Assembly: GCA_022925895.1 (NCBI GenBank)
Contig: JAKSYS010000184.1
Coordinates: 29,941 to 93,940 of the forward strand
Length of the DNA: 64,000 nt
From: Fragilaria crotonensis
Taxonomy: Eukaryota > Bacillariophyta > Fragilariophyceae > Fragilariales > Fragilariaceae
Reading direction: 5' to 3'
Every line of letters begins with the position of its first letter. Within the stretch, counting starts at the first letter, position 1. The notes under the pieces were generated by a model. That model saw nothing but the letters and a program-made list of their open reading frames with translations. It was not told where the DNA came from and made no database searches. The translations under genes and the position numbers were made by a program. Of the stretch, positions 24,444-35,109 are shown one piece after another.

Positions 24444-25697
24444 ATGTCATCATTAATTCCTGGAACACGTATGGAGTTTCTCATGGAAAGCAACTCAACG
24501 GACGACCAAGAAGATGCCGAACGAGAATGTCAACCGTTCTTCGTCGACCTGCCCACCTTGTCCGAACCTGAGGCGGTACAATTGCGAAAACGAGGCCTGC
24601 TGGACGAACATCGGAATGTGTGTCTTTTGTATGACGCACACAGCACTTATCTTCGTCGTGCCTTTGGGACCCTCGCGTCGTCGTTCGTGTCGTTGGATTC
24701 CAGTCGTCCCTGGATGCTCTATTGGACACTTCATGGATGCGATATGCTGGGAGACTTGCCAGATTCCCACGTCTTGAATGGCATTGTGTCGACACTCCAA
24801 GCTTGTTGGGATCATGTTGGGAAGGATGCTGGCGGTTTTGGAGGTGGGCCTGGTCAAATGGCGCACTGTGCACCGACGTATGCGGCTGTGCTATGTTTGT
24901 GCATTATTGCCACCTGTCATCACCCAGAAACGGCCATGCGTGCTCGGGATTACTTGAACCAAATTCGCCTTCCGTTGCGCAACTGGTACGTGCAACTACA
25001 AGAAGATGGTGCCTATCGAATGCATTTTGGTGGGGAAATAGATGTCAGAGCGACCTACACAGTCCTGTGCTGTGCGAAGTTGCTTAACATTATCGATGAT
25101 GAATTGGTATCACCGGCGGTCATCAAGTTCGTGTTGGATTGTCAGACCTTTGAGGGAGGATTTGGAGGTGAGCCAGGGTCCGAAGCTCACGGGGGCTATA
25201 CATTCTGTGCTGTGGCTGCTCTTCAACTCATTGGAAATCTGGGTGAGTGTGACGTAGACGCACTGCGCGGTTGGCTGGTGCGGCGGCAAATGTCGTACGA
25301 AGGAGGCTTTCAGGGACGATGCAATAAACTGGTCGATGGGTGCTATTCCTTTTGGCAGGGTGCAGCTATCGCTATTTTGAATGGCATTGAGGGTGATCCA
25401 TGGCTCGATGGAACCGTTCACGAATTGCCTCCATTACTCTACAACGAAGCCATGTTGCAGCGATACGTGTTGCTTTGCGCCCAGGACGTCAACGGAGGCT
25501 TACGAGATAAGCCGTCGTCTGCTCGTGATTTCTACCACTCTTGCTACAATCTGTCTGGCCTTTCGGTCGGTCAACATTATGGTTGCATTGCCTTCGGCCA
25601 CAAGTCCTCCTCTGTCGTCGCCAAGACACACCCATGTTACAATATTCGTATCGATCGAGCTGCGAGCGTTCTGAAGCATTTTGCGACAGCGCCTTAG
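24444..25697 (+). CDS. FNTB: Protein farnesyltransferase beta subunit
   Basis: The catalytic beta subunit of protein farnesyltransferase, which pairs with the alpha subunit and moves farnesyl from farnesyl diphosphate onto the Cys of C-terminal CaaX proteins. The 417-residue protein is full length and intronless. Family motifs are in order: 'GGFGGGPGQMAHCAPTYAAV' (131-150), 'DVRATYTVLC' (200-209), 'EGGFGGEPGSEAHGGYTFCA' (237-256), 'GGFQGRCNKLVDGCYSFWQG' (288-307) and 'SARDFYHSCYNLSGLS'. The zinc ligands are visible as Asp298, Cys300 and His365, matching Asp297, Cys299 and His362 of the rat enzyme. The start ATG at 24444 gives a short polar N-terminus; ATG 24471 is possible. The stop lies only eight bases from the stop of the convergent glycosyltransferase gene. 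Confidence 0.95.
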   Translation: MSSLIPGTRMEFLMESNSTDDQEDAERECQPFFVDLPTLSEPEAVQLRKRGLLDEHRNVCLLYDAHSTYLRRAFGTLASSFVSLDSSRPWMLYWTLHGCDMLGDLPDSHVLNGIVSTLQACWDHVGKDAGGFGGGPGQMAHCAPTYAAVLCLCIIATCHHPETAMRARDYLNQIRLPLRNWYVQLQEDGAYRMHFGGEIDVRATYTVLCCAKLLNIIDDELVSPAVIKFVLDCQTFEGGFGGEPGSEAHGGYTFCAVAALQLIGNLGECDVDALRGWLVRRQMSYEGGFQGRCNKLVDGCYSFWQGAAIAILNGIEGDPWLDGTVHELPPLLYNEAMLQRYVLLCAQDVNGGLRDKPSSARDFYHSCYNLSGLSVGQHYGCIAFGHKSSSVVAKTHPCYNIRIDRAASVLKHFATAP

Positions 25698-25705
25698 CCT
25701 TCCTT

Positions 25706-27645
25706 TCACCAAAACGACGGCCTTCCCTTATCAATGGAAGGGAAATCTTTGCACGGAATAACAGACGGCTTGTCGCGAAAGTGACAGCGAACCTCAGGCT
25801 CGGGCAGGCAGCACATATTGGCGTTACCACCAATCTCTGCTAGTGTCTTATCGGCACACTTTCCAGCCAAATGCCATACACCCAATTGCTCAAAAAATCG
25901 TTTCTTATTCACCTTGCTGTTCGTCCAGGACATATGAAAGATGTATGGGTCTCTACCCCCCTTGAGAAACTCGCGCATGTAGGGTTTGCGGTAGTGGAAA
26001 TGGTATCCACCAGGGAATTCATCGTCGTCGCGACTTAAAATCTTGGCCTTCAGGCCGTGCATACTGACATGTTCGTTGAGCACGGCAATCAGAGTAATTT
26101 GGTGTGAGTGTGTGCCTAACACCAAATCACCACTGAGCAAGACGGAATTGAAAAAGTATTGTGTGCGGTCGTTGTGACGCACGTAGTAAAATCCTGTGTT
26201 GGCCGAGTAGGGAGCATAGAAGAGGGCATGGTTTCCATCGTCTTGAAAGTAGACATCGAAGCTGTACCACGGATGACTTTCATCGTGAAAGAATGCAAGT
26301 GGATCCTTGAACCAGACCAGGTCGACATCTTGGAACAAAAAGTCGTAGGGAAGCATGGCCATCAATTGGACGCAGTAAATCTTAGCCATCATCATTTTAG
26401 TGAATTTGGCATCTGCGTAATGCCGGGCTGCTTCCTTGGGCATGGAACCAAAAACCTGTAGTGAATGACGTCAGTCAAGGCACTCTCGATCCATTAATAG
26501 ATTCAAAATCCAGATCAAGTGCTACATACCTCTTCATCATACCACACACTGATGCCCAAGCTCTCCGCCAATTCCTTAGTTTCCATGTCGGTCGCAAAGA
26601 GCAATACGTGCGATAAATCCAATTGTCGCGATCTGGCATGGCAGACAAAGTTCATGAGGAGTTCCGCCTGCCCAAAATTGCACACCATGACAACCACTGT
26701 CTTGCTAGCTCCGGCAACAACCTTCGCGACAGGATCCAGGCGTTTCAACACTCCTGGCAAGTTCGCCAAGTAAGGAGCGAGGGTTGTCCAATACGCCATT
26801 GTTTCGTTCCTCAGCGGTGGATTGGTCGACTTGCGGCCATTACCTGCATAACCTCGACTAACAAGCCTAAGAGGTAGCTCTCGTTCAACTGGTCCTTTCT
26901 TCTGCGGCAAGCGCATGAACTTTTGAACATGAAAGGCTTCATACTGGCCCATGAGAGCCCAGCATTGGGCACGGGGCTCACGGTAGTCCGTCAAAATGAC
27001 ATTGAGGTAATCGCAATTCTCTGTCGCTTCCTTCGCCGATTTTACAATTGGAATATCTCCCTGTTTGCGTGCTGCATTCGCCACGTCTCGATCTTTGGGA
27101 AGGGATAATTCCCGATTGTATAGTAGCAATACTTGCTCATTACCCCTTCCGGTGGCATCTACTGGGACGCCCATATCAAAAGTGGATGCAAAGTCGTTTC
27201 GATCAATCAAAGCCTGGCCATAGGCAAATTTTGAAACCGAGGAGGGGAAGCGAGGTGCATTTATGGAACTGGTTACGGCTGCAATTTGTCGTGGAGAGAC
27301 TCCGCGTTGCATTGCAACTTCCTTCAAACGAGCAAGTTCTGGTGGAATGATATAGGTACGGCAGCATTAGACTTTGCCAGTCAAGCCTCAATACACACGA
27401 GATCACAAACACAAGCGCAGCATACCTAGATTTAAGCGATCGCGATCGGACTTGAGCTGGTCAGTCTCTCGAACGCAGATTTCAGCACCTTGATTCATTC
27501 CGGTGTGCATTCCCACCATACATCCCAAGTAGAAACAGACACCACCCACCGCAGCACACATGAGTATCATCATGATTCGAGGTAGCCTTCGAGGGGGTGC
27601 CATAGGCAGAGCCGGTTTCAGAAGCCGACGCATTGCCATGGTCAT
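25706..27645 (-). CDS. Type II membrane glycosyltransferase (GT77-like)
   Basis: Three exons: 27645-27426, 27338-26530 and 26455-25706. The introns of 87 and 74 bp have GTATG/GTATGT donors and matching phases (1 and 0), giving 592 residues. A short basic N-terminus precedes one membrane helix ('IMMILMCAAVGGVCFYLGCM'), so a Golgi type II topology is inferred. The C-terminal half is the nucleotide-diphospho-sugar transferase domain (PF03407, GT77-like): 'SKTVVVMVCNFGQAELLMNF', 'LLFATDMETKELAESLGISV' and the metal-binding D-x-D in 'LFQDVDLVWFKDP' (Asp386-Val-Asp388). The frame extends to a GTG at 27687, but the ATG at 27645 is preferred. Donor and acceptor sugars cannot be told from the sequence. 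It diverges from another sugar transferase gene 430 bp away. Confidence 0.85.
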
Positions 27646-28075
27646 GGATTTGTCGGTTGACCACGGTTTTCGTGGCGATTTCGTCACTGGTTGCGGCAGC
27701 TCGGCATTGACATGACTGTTGACTGTTGTACACGAACCACTGGTACTGCTTCTACTCCGGTGATGACTACTGTAGGAGATGTAGCTTGTAGTACTCCAGT
27801 ACTCGAATACAGTACAATAGGTGGCACTCCGCGAGCGTACTACAGGTAGTACTCAGTACTTGTACCAGTACTGGTAGCTCCCGAGTCCCGAGTCCCGAGT
27901 CCACGGTCGACGGTCCGCCCCTCGCGATTTCGCGATATTGGCGGCACAAGCACTGCGCACGCGGAGTTCGGAGTACATGAAAGATTATGAACTAAAGCAA
28001 TAATTCACAATGACGAACTAATTGAGAAAACCTCTACCCTATTGGCAACAAATTACTCGAGAGAACGCATGCACA
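27646..28075. promoter_or_regulatory. Shared intergenic region of two glycosyltransferase genes
   Basis: 430 bp between divergent start codons, so it must hold both promoters. A GTAC-rich patch lies at 27785-27880 with the repeated words CCCGAGTCCCGAGTCC near 27885-27902. No specific promoter motif could be fixed. Confidence 0.45.
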
Positions 28076-29284
28076 ATGATAGATCGATCTCGACACCGCA
28101 AACGGCATCATGCTCCGCTTCGACACGGTCGTCGAATAGATTGGCACAAACCGCTGTGGTTTCTTGGATTTGCATGCATCTCCATGTTGGTCATGGTTCT
28201 AATCGTTCTGTCCCGGACTGATACGCTTCTGACTTCGGCAATGCTCCGCAATGAAGACAAAACGTGGGATGCCGATGTCCTTCATATTGTCATTACTCGC
28301 TTTATGCAAGATCAGGCAAATCTGTTGCATTTGGCTAGAGCGCGCCTGCTACTCTTCGAAACCGTTTGTCTTCCGACAATGGTTAAACAATCGACGCAAC
28401 AATTCGTTTGGATCATACAAACGGACCCACATCTGGACAAGGAGATTCGAAATTCCCTGACACATCTATTGAAGCCCTATCCAAATTATTTCCTTATCGG
28501 ATCGAATCTTCAAATACAAGGACAAACCTTTCGAACAATTGGCAAAGCGTTTTTGAAATCGCCGCTCTATTCCGGCAATGTCAAACTATTAAGGCAAGCA
28601 TATCTGCTTCGAAACTCCCTTCCGCTCTTGCAGACGCGGCTAGATGCTGACGATGGTCTAGAGAAGACATATCTCAAACTGCTTCAAGACGAAGCCATCA
28701 AAATGTTTCACCAATCTGGATTGGACTGGCATTATTGGTGCATCAAGCGTCATTTCGAATGGTTTTCCAATGCCAACGCCTTGAATTCCGTGGAACACTC
28801 GAAACTCTGTGTAACTCCGGGACTTACTGTTGGATTGGGTGTCCCACCCCTGGCTCATGATCCACCTCTGGAATTGGCGCACGACGTCTTGTTCAAAACC
28901 ATTGTGCAGCAGAATCATGTTTGCAATGCCGCTGGCATGACCAAGAGCGCCGGTAACTCTTGTATTCGTATGGTCGATGATATTCCTGTCGGTGCCATCC
29001 GATCACGAACGTGGACATCGGCGGGGATGATGGATATTTTTGACGCCGGAGGGCAAGGCATTCCACAAGAACAATTGTGGGAAATCTGCAGAGCGCGGTT
29101 TGGAATTTCCAACTTGAAACGGGTCGCTCAGTATCTTCAAGATCACCTTGCGGAGATTGCCAAAGACAATCTGGAAGGCCAATGCACCAATGGACATTCG
29201 TGTAAGCTGACGTCTCTTGAGACGTTACAGCGATTGATCGATGTGCAACGAGAAGGAGGATACCTAGAGCCTGCTAAGGGCTGA
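28076..29284 (+). CDS. Putative rhamnosyltransferase-family protein (PF11316-like)
   Basis: 402 residues with an N-terminal basic stretch and one membrane helix ('FLGFACISMLVMVLIVL'), so type II and probably Golgi. The lumenal part starts 'DVLHIVITRFMQDQANLLHL' and continues 'ETVCLPTMVKQSTQQFVWII' and 'LLQTRLDADDGLEKTYL', which match the putative rhamnosyltransferase family PF11316 (D-A-D-D is the likely metal/nucleotide-sugar motif). Several Cys in the C-terminal third could form disulfides. The start is the ATG at 28076; an upstream TTG at 28022 was not accepted. The sugar specificity implied by the family name is not proven here. It is divergent from the GT77-like gene and convergent with the zinc-finger gene (245 bp). 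Confidence 0.75.
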   Translation: MIDRSRHRKRHHAPLRHGRRIDWHKPLWFLGFACISMLVMVLIVLSRTDTLLTSAMLRNEDKTWDADVLHIVITRFMQDQANLLHLARARLLLFETVCLPTMVKQSTQQFVWIIQTDPHLDKEIRNSLTHLLKPYPNYFLIGSNLQIQGQTFRTIGKAFLKSPLYSGNVKLLRQAYLLRNSLPLLQTRLDADDGLEKTYLKLLQDEAIKMFHQSGLDWHYWCIKRHFEWFSNANALNSVEHSKLCVTPGLTVGLGVPPLAHDPPLELAHDVLFKTIVQQNHVCNAAGMTKSAGNSCIRMVDDIPVGAIRSRTWTSAGMMDIFDAGGQGIPQEQLWEICRARFGISNLKRVAQYLQDHLAEIAKDNLEGQCTNGHSCKLTSLETLQRLIDVQREGGYLEPAKG

Positions 29285-29529
29285 ATGACAATCGACGCAA
29301 ATGTTGAAAAAGTACGTACAAGAGTACCTTGTATCCATTAAAGGCATGCAAACGCTGAACAGGCATGTAACAAGAAGATCTCCAAGAATCATGTCCATAA
29401 ACAACAATCGTTTAGACGAATTAACCTTTTGCTTCCGTCTCGAGCCATTGGCACGACATAACAGCATGTACCTCTGGTACTAGTACTCAAGTGGAAAAAT
29501 GTCGCCCGACGTGGCTTCCAACACTTCTC

Positions 29530-30501
29530 CTACAATCGCCGCTTGCGACCAAATGATATCTTGTCCGGCACGGACAACGTAGAGAGCTGATCCGCTAACG
29601 AATCAACCGTCATTGCTGTTGGCGTCGTTGCAACACTAGCATGGAGAAACATGCACTTGGATCCACGCCAACATCCACCTTTCGAGGAATAGAACTTGCA
29701 TGGAATCGATGCTCGCTTTTGTTTTTGATGCTCGCGTCGTTGCTGTTTTTCCGTAGTTGGTTCTTCATCCATCGAATCTTCTTTTTTTGATTTTGAGTGA
29801 TTCATGATCCATTTGTGCTTTTTCTTTTCCAGTTCCTCTGTCGTGGTCGGTCGTGGGACAAATCGAAACCATTTTGGATATTCATGTTCTTTCATTAGAT
29901 GAACGTGTCGTTCGCGATCGGAAGGAAACTCCTCCCTGCAGACAAGGCAAGAATACTTGGTTCGTCCTCGCTCTACAGAAGCGGCAAAGAAAGAATCGTG
30001 AGCTTCTTCCAGGTGAAGATCTAAAAGGCGGTCTGATGGGAGTATGGCGTAACATTCTCGGCATTGAAATATGTGACATTCTTCGTAGTGAGCATCACAA
30101 TCCCAAAGTGAATCAAAGGCGAGTGGACATCCCGTGACGCCACAATGGTACTGGGGCAGCCTGCGGGCCTCACATTTCTTCTTCTTGAATTTTCGAACAT
30201 CGGTGGAATCGTTACAGGCACGGCGATTGACTGCAATGAATTCTTCGTGCTTCAAAGATAACTTGTAACCTTGGAGAAAGAAAGAATCGTTGATATCCAG
30301 ACGACTGCGCGAGCATCTAGGGTCTAGTTTGTCGTTCTCAGGCTCAGCGATCGCAGGAAGAGATGCATTGTCAGACAACATGGTCCACTTTAGATCGTGT
30401 TCGTGACATTCGTGTTCTTTTGTGAGGGTTGAAGTGTTCCGGTTGTGATGGTTTTTGTGGGTGAAGCGTTGTGATTGTGTGTGTTGGGAAGGCCACGACA
30501 T
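29530..30501 (-). CDS. ZNF511-like C2H2 protein with C-terminal CCCH finger
   Basis: 323 residues. The middle matches eukaryotic ZNF511: 'YHCGVTGCPLAFDSLWDCDA' (C2H2), 'FQCRECYAILPSDRLLDLHL' and 'YSCLVCREEFPSDRERHVHL' followed by 'EHEYPKWFRFVPRP', the ZNF511 C-terminal signature. A Lys/Glu-rich linker then leads to a CCCH finger, 'CKFYSSKGGCWRGSKCMFLH' (C-x8-C-x5-C-x3-H), the class that binds RNA. The ZNF511 part is known as a conserved nuclear zinc-finger protein of unclear function. The start is taken at ATG 30501; ATG 30381 is possible. The gene is divergent from SMC3, with 238 bp between the start codons. Confidence 0.82.
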   Translation of the reverse strand: MSWPSQHTQSQRFTHKNHHNRNTSTLTKEHECHEHDLKWTMLSDNASLPAIAEPENDKLDPRCSRSRLDINDSFFLQGYKLSLKHEEFIAVNRRACNDSTDVRKFKKKKCEARRLPQYHCGVTGCPLAFDSLWDCDAHYEECHIFQCRECYAILPSDRLLDLHLEEAHDSFFAASVERGRTKYSCLVCREEFPSDRERHVHLMKEHEYPKWFRFVPRPTTTEELEKKKHKWIMNHSKSKKEDSMDEEPTTEKQQRREHQKQKRASIPCKFYSSKGGCWRGSKCMFLHASVATTPTAMTVDSLADQLSTLSVPDKISFGRKRRL

Positions 30502-30739
30502 TTCGACGTCACGACACGAACCACTTCAGTCCGTCAACCCTAGTCGTATGTCAAACAACTTGCATTCAAACGAGTACTGTGTACAGGGAGCACTGCATAC
30601 TGTATGAATCTGTCACCATACTCTTGTATATGAGTATATATTCAAGTGTGAATATAGAATATGTCTGCCAAACCCAATCCTAATAATTCAAACACTCGTC
30701 ACAAAATGGCGCACCACTACACGAACAGAAAATAGCATC

Positions 30740-33700
30740 ATGCACATCAAGCAAATCACCATCTCCAACTTTCGCTCCTTCAAACAACAACCTGAGATTC
30801 AGCCCTTCTCACCGGGTACGAACAGTGTTGTTGGAAGAAATGGTAGTGGCAAATCCAATCTATTTGATGCCGTTCAATTCGTTCTTCTCGCGCCACGGTT
30901 TTACACTCTTCGTACGGTACGTACCAAGCCTACGCTGATTTTTTTGGCGGCAAATTTTGGGTCGAGAGCCTTGTTGTTTGTTGTCCTTCTTCCAACAACT
31001 GTAACAGGAACAGAAGCTGTTCTTCTTCTTGTCTACTGGCTCCATTGCTCTCCTCATTTGCAAAAGGGTACAAGTATTCATAATCGGTGTATACATGTAT
31101 TGATACATACACTCACAATAATCTTGCCGTTGCCGGTTGTTCAATGGGATGAATTCTACAGGAAGAAAGACAAGCGTTGCTGCATGAAGGCTCTGGAAGT
31201 ACTGCAGTTAGTGCCTTTGTAGAGATTGTCTTTGACAACTCAGACAATCGATTCTCTCTCGAAAACTCTGATGAAGTCGTCTTGCGACGAACCATTGGCC
31301 ATAAAAAGGACGAATTCTTCCTACAACGCAAGCGCGCCACAAAGAATGAAATCATGAGTCTTTTGGAGGGCGCAGGCTTTTCCAAGTCGAATCCCTACTA
31401 CATTGTTCAACAAGGAAAAGTCAATGCTTTGTGCACCATGAATGATGCGGAGCGACTGCGTCTCTTCAAGGAAGTTGCGGGTACTACTGTTTATGACGAG
31501 AAGAAAGCCGAATCGCTAACAAAGATGGAGGAGAACAAGTCATCCATCGAAAAGATTGATGAAATCCTCGAAACCATCGAGACCCGTCTTGACGAACTTC
31601 GTGGTGAAAAGGAAGAACTCACAAAGTATCAGAAACTTGATCGGGAGCGCCGTGCTATGGAGTACACACTCTACGATATGGAGTTGAAGAAGGCGCGCGC
31701 CACGTTAGATAGCATCGAATCAGATCGCAATGCTGGTACGGAGGCCCTCAGCGAGCTTCACGAGGAAGCTAGAGTCACTCATGACGCTATTCGCGGCATT
31801 GAGACGCAGATGAAGACCAAGTCCAATGCCTTGCGAAGGAACAGGATGCAATTGAAGGATCTAGAGGCGGATCAATCGACGGCCATCTCACAACGTACCA
31901 AGCTTGAGCTAGAATGCAAGGAACTTCAAGAGAGTGTCAAGACTGGTGCCGAAATTCAAAAAGCCAACGAAATCGAACTCAGAACTTTGTCAGTGGAGAT
32001 CGCCAAGGCACAGAAGGACTTGGAAGGGGATATTCAACCAAAGTACGACGCTGCCGTGGAGACGTTGACCCGACTTACGAACGAGCGCGACGAAGCACAA
32101 AAGAAGATTGATGGCCTTTATGCCAAGCAGGGCCGTGGACGTAAATTCGTGACGCGTGACGACCGCGATGCGTATCTTGCGTCACACATTCAAGAGCTCG
32201 AGGCTGACAAGACTGAGAAAGAAGCAGCACTGAGAGACAATCAAGATTCATTGTCAAGCGCGCGTCGTGCGGTCGCTTCTGCAGAAAAGGAGCTTCGCCA
32301 AAAGAATGGAAAAATTGACCAGCTGGCAGAGACCCTCCAATCGTTGTCCAAAGCTATTGATGAAAAGAAGCGCGCCAGGTTGGAACTCCATGACAAACGA
32401 AAAGAACAGTGGCGTAAGAGTGAGGAGCTTCGTGAACGTGTCAAGGAATCTCGCGATACTCTCCATAACTGCCAATCCAACCTTCGAAAGGTTATGCCTC
32501 GTGCAACCTCACTTGGATTGGAGGCGCTACGCAACGTTGTTCGACAAGAAGGATTTATTGAGGGAGAACAGTATTTTGGAATGCTCATGGACAATTTTGA
32601 GCTTACTGATCCAAAGTTCCAAACTGCACTTGAGGTTGCTGCTCAGAATAGTCTCTTCCACGTCATTGTCGATACTGATGCAACCGCAGCTCGTTTGATG
32701 AAACGTTTGGAGAAGGATCGACTCGGTCGCGTCACCTTTCTTCCTCTCAACCGTCTCCGAATCGACCGTGTTGACTATCCCAACAGTCCGGACGTGCGTC
32801 CTCTCATCACGCAATGTATCAAATACGATGCGAAGGTCGACCGAGCTATGAAGCATGTCTTTGGGAAAAAGTTGCTTGCGAGGAATGTAGATGTCGCCGC
32901 TTCGTGGAGTTCAAGGTGCAAGATGGACGCAATTACATTGGACGGTGACCTCTGTAGTAGAAAGGGTGCGCTCTCTGGAGGCTTTGTCGACCTCAGTAAA
33001 AGTCGCCTCCGTGCACAGTTTCAACTGCAGGAAGCACGGGTGGGGCTCGCCAAGGCCGAGTCCGAGCATGGGGAGGTCAAGCAAAAGGCCGAAGCAATCG
33101 ATCAGGCTGCAACAAACATCATGGGGGAGTTGCAACGTTTGGAGGCAAAGCACGCCGATTTGAATCACATGATAACAGAGACCGAGGCCGAGACCAGAAG
33201 TCGTCAAACCGAGCTGGATCAGCACCAGAAGCATGCGTCGCTGATTGAGAAGGCCACTATCCCGTCGTTAGAGCGTGATATTGCGAGTGGAGCAGCCCAC
33301 ATTGATCGCCTCCGGGATGAGATGGGAACAGAGCTTACCTCTGCCCTTTCTCAAGAGGAACGTGAGGTTCTCAATGAGTTGAAGGCCGTTCAAGTGAACG
33401 TTTCGGCTAGAATTGAGAGTCAGAACGAAATTGTCTCTCAGCTTACATTCGAACGCCAAAGGCTCCAAAGTCTTCTGGTGGATAATCTTCTAAGGCGTCG
33501 CCAGGAGCTTTTGGATGACCAGTCTAACGAAGACGAGGAAATTGATCGTAGGGGAAGTCGGGGCAAGGCGTCGTATGCAGCTGTTCTTGAGCAGCGCAGG
33601 GATGATCTTGAACTTCGCCAAACAGAGCTCCAGGACGCAATCCGTATTGCCGATGAAATCGAGTCAAGGCTTGCTGATGTCAGAAAGGCTGATATTTCCA

Positions 33701-34937
33701 TTAAAGCCGAATTGATTGAAGCCAAGAATGAGTTTGAGAATCTCAAGTTGCAGGACATGAAGAATTCGCAGGCACTCGAGCAGGCGCAGCAGGAAGCAGA
33801 CAAGCTATTGAACAAGGTAAATGGAACAATCGCGTGCTTGTGCCGCCATTTGATGGAAATCTAACACTCCGTGACATAAAGCGATCAATGACGGTGTCGA
33901 AGCGTGAGCTTTACATGAGGAAAATTCAGGAACTCGGATCCCTCCCCCCACCATCAGAGCTGGCAAATTTTAGCGCTCTTTCGATAGCTGCTTTGATGCG
34001 CGACCTCGACAAGGTGAACAAGCTCCTCAAACAGTATTCCCACGTGAATAAGAAGGCCTATGATCAATATGTCAACTTTAGTGAGCAGCGCGAGGCTTTA
34101 CTCAAGAGAAAGGAAGAGCTCGATCAAGGCGCTGAAAAAGTCAAGGAACTAATCGAGTCACTTGACCGGCAGAAAGACGAAGCCATCAACCGTACTTTCC
34201 GAGGGGTGAGTGTTCACTTCAAGGATGTGTTCAAAGAGCTCGTCCCCGCTGGGTCCGGCCAGCTCGTGATGAAGACTGCGTTTGATGACGGTGGCGAGAC
34301 GGACGACGAGGCTGGCTCCGATGATTCGCAAAATTCCCCAACAAAATTGGATATCACTGCGGATCCTAGCAACCCTGATGTAAGCCTTTACCGAGGAATC
34401 GGAATCAAGGTTCGTTTCTCCAGTGTTGGAGAGAACTACCTTATGTCGCAGCTCTCAGGAGGGCAGAAGGCGCTCGTGGCTATGGCTCTCATTTTTGCAA
34501 TCCAGAGATGCGACCCTGCTCCGTTCTACCTCTTTGATGAGTTGGACCAAGCCTTGGATTCTACCTACAGGAAGTCTGTCGCAACATTGATTGAACGTCA
34601 AGCCAACAGTGTCGACAATCCTACGCAGTTCATTGTCAGTACTTTCCGACCTGAGCTCGTGGCCATCGCCAACAGGTGCTACGGAATCAGTCACCAGAAC
34701 AAGGTCAGTAGCATTCATCATTTGAGTAAGAAAGATGCATTGCACTTTGTTGCCAACCTGATGAAGGATGAAGAGGCTCTTGGTGACGTGACTAGCGTCG
34801 CACCTTCTCGCGCCTCGCGTGGGAGTACGCTGTTGGGAAAGAGAAAGGCCATCGCTCCATCAAGTCCTGGAGAAGACGATGAATCTGACGGCCATGAGGC
34901 AGGAGATTCCATGGAAGAAGCCATGAGCCCAGCGTGA
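30740..34937 (+). CDS. SMC3: Cohesin subunit SMC3
   Basis: Structural maintenance of chromosomes 3, the cohesin ATPase arm that holds sister chromatids. Three exons: 30740-30916, 31162-33816 and 33882-34937, with phase-0 introns of 245 bp (GTACGT...CTACAG) and 65 bp (GTAAAT...AAAG). The product is about 1,295 residues. The N-terminal head has 'ISNFRSF' and Walker A 'VVGRNGSGKSNLFDAV'. 'RRTIGHKKDEFF' keeps the two lysines (107/108) acetylated by Eco1/ESCO in other eukaryotes. Long coiled coils flank the hinge ('FIEGEQYFGMLMDNFELTD', 'SLFHVIVDTDATAARLMKRL'). The C-terminal head has the signature 'QLSGGQKALVAMALIFAI' and Walker B 'FYLFDELDQALD'. 'QYSHVNKKAYDQYVNFSEQR' is diagnostic of SMC3. An acidic Ser-rich tail of about 50 residues follows. 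Confidence 0.96.
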
Positions 34938-35109
34938 GTCAGTATCTTGTAGGCGCTAAAGGGTATGGTTGAAAACATAGAACCCTTGACAAAATAACCT
35001 CTTATTTCACCAGTCAAACTTCCTTTCGTAATGTAGAAACGGAGTAGGAGACGATGGCGACGGTTGGCGCACCAGGAATACATTGGAAAAAATATCGTGG
35101 CATTTAAAA

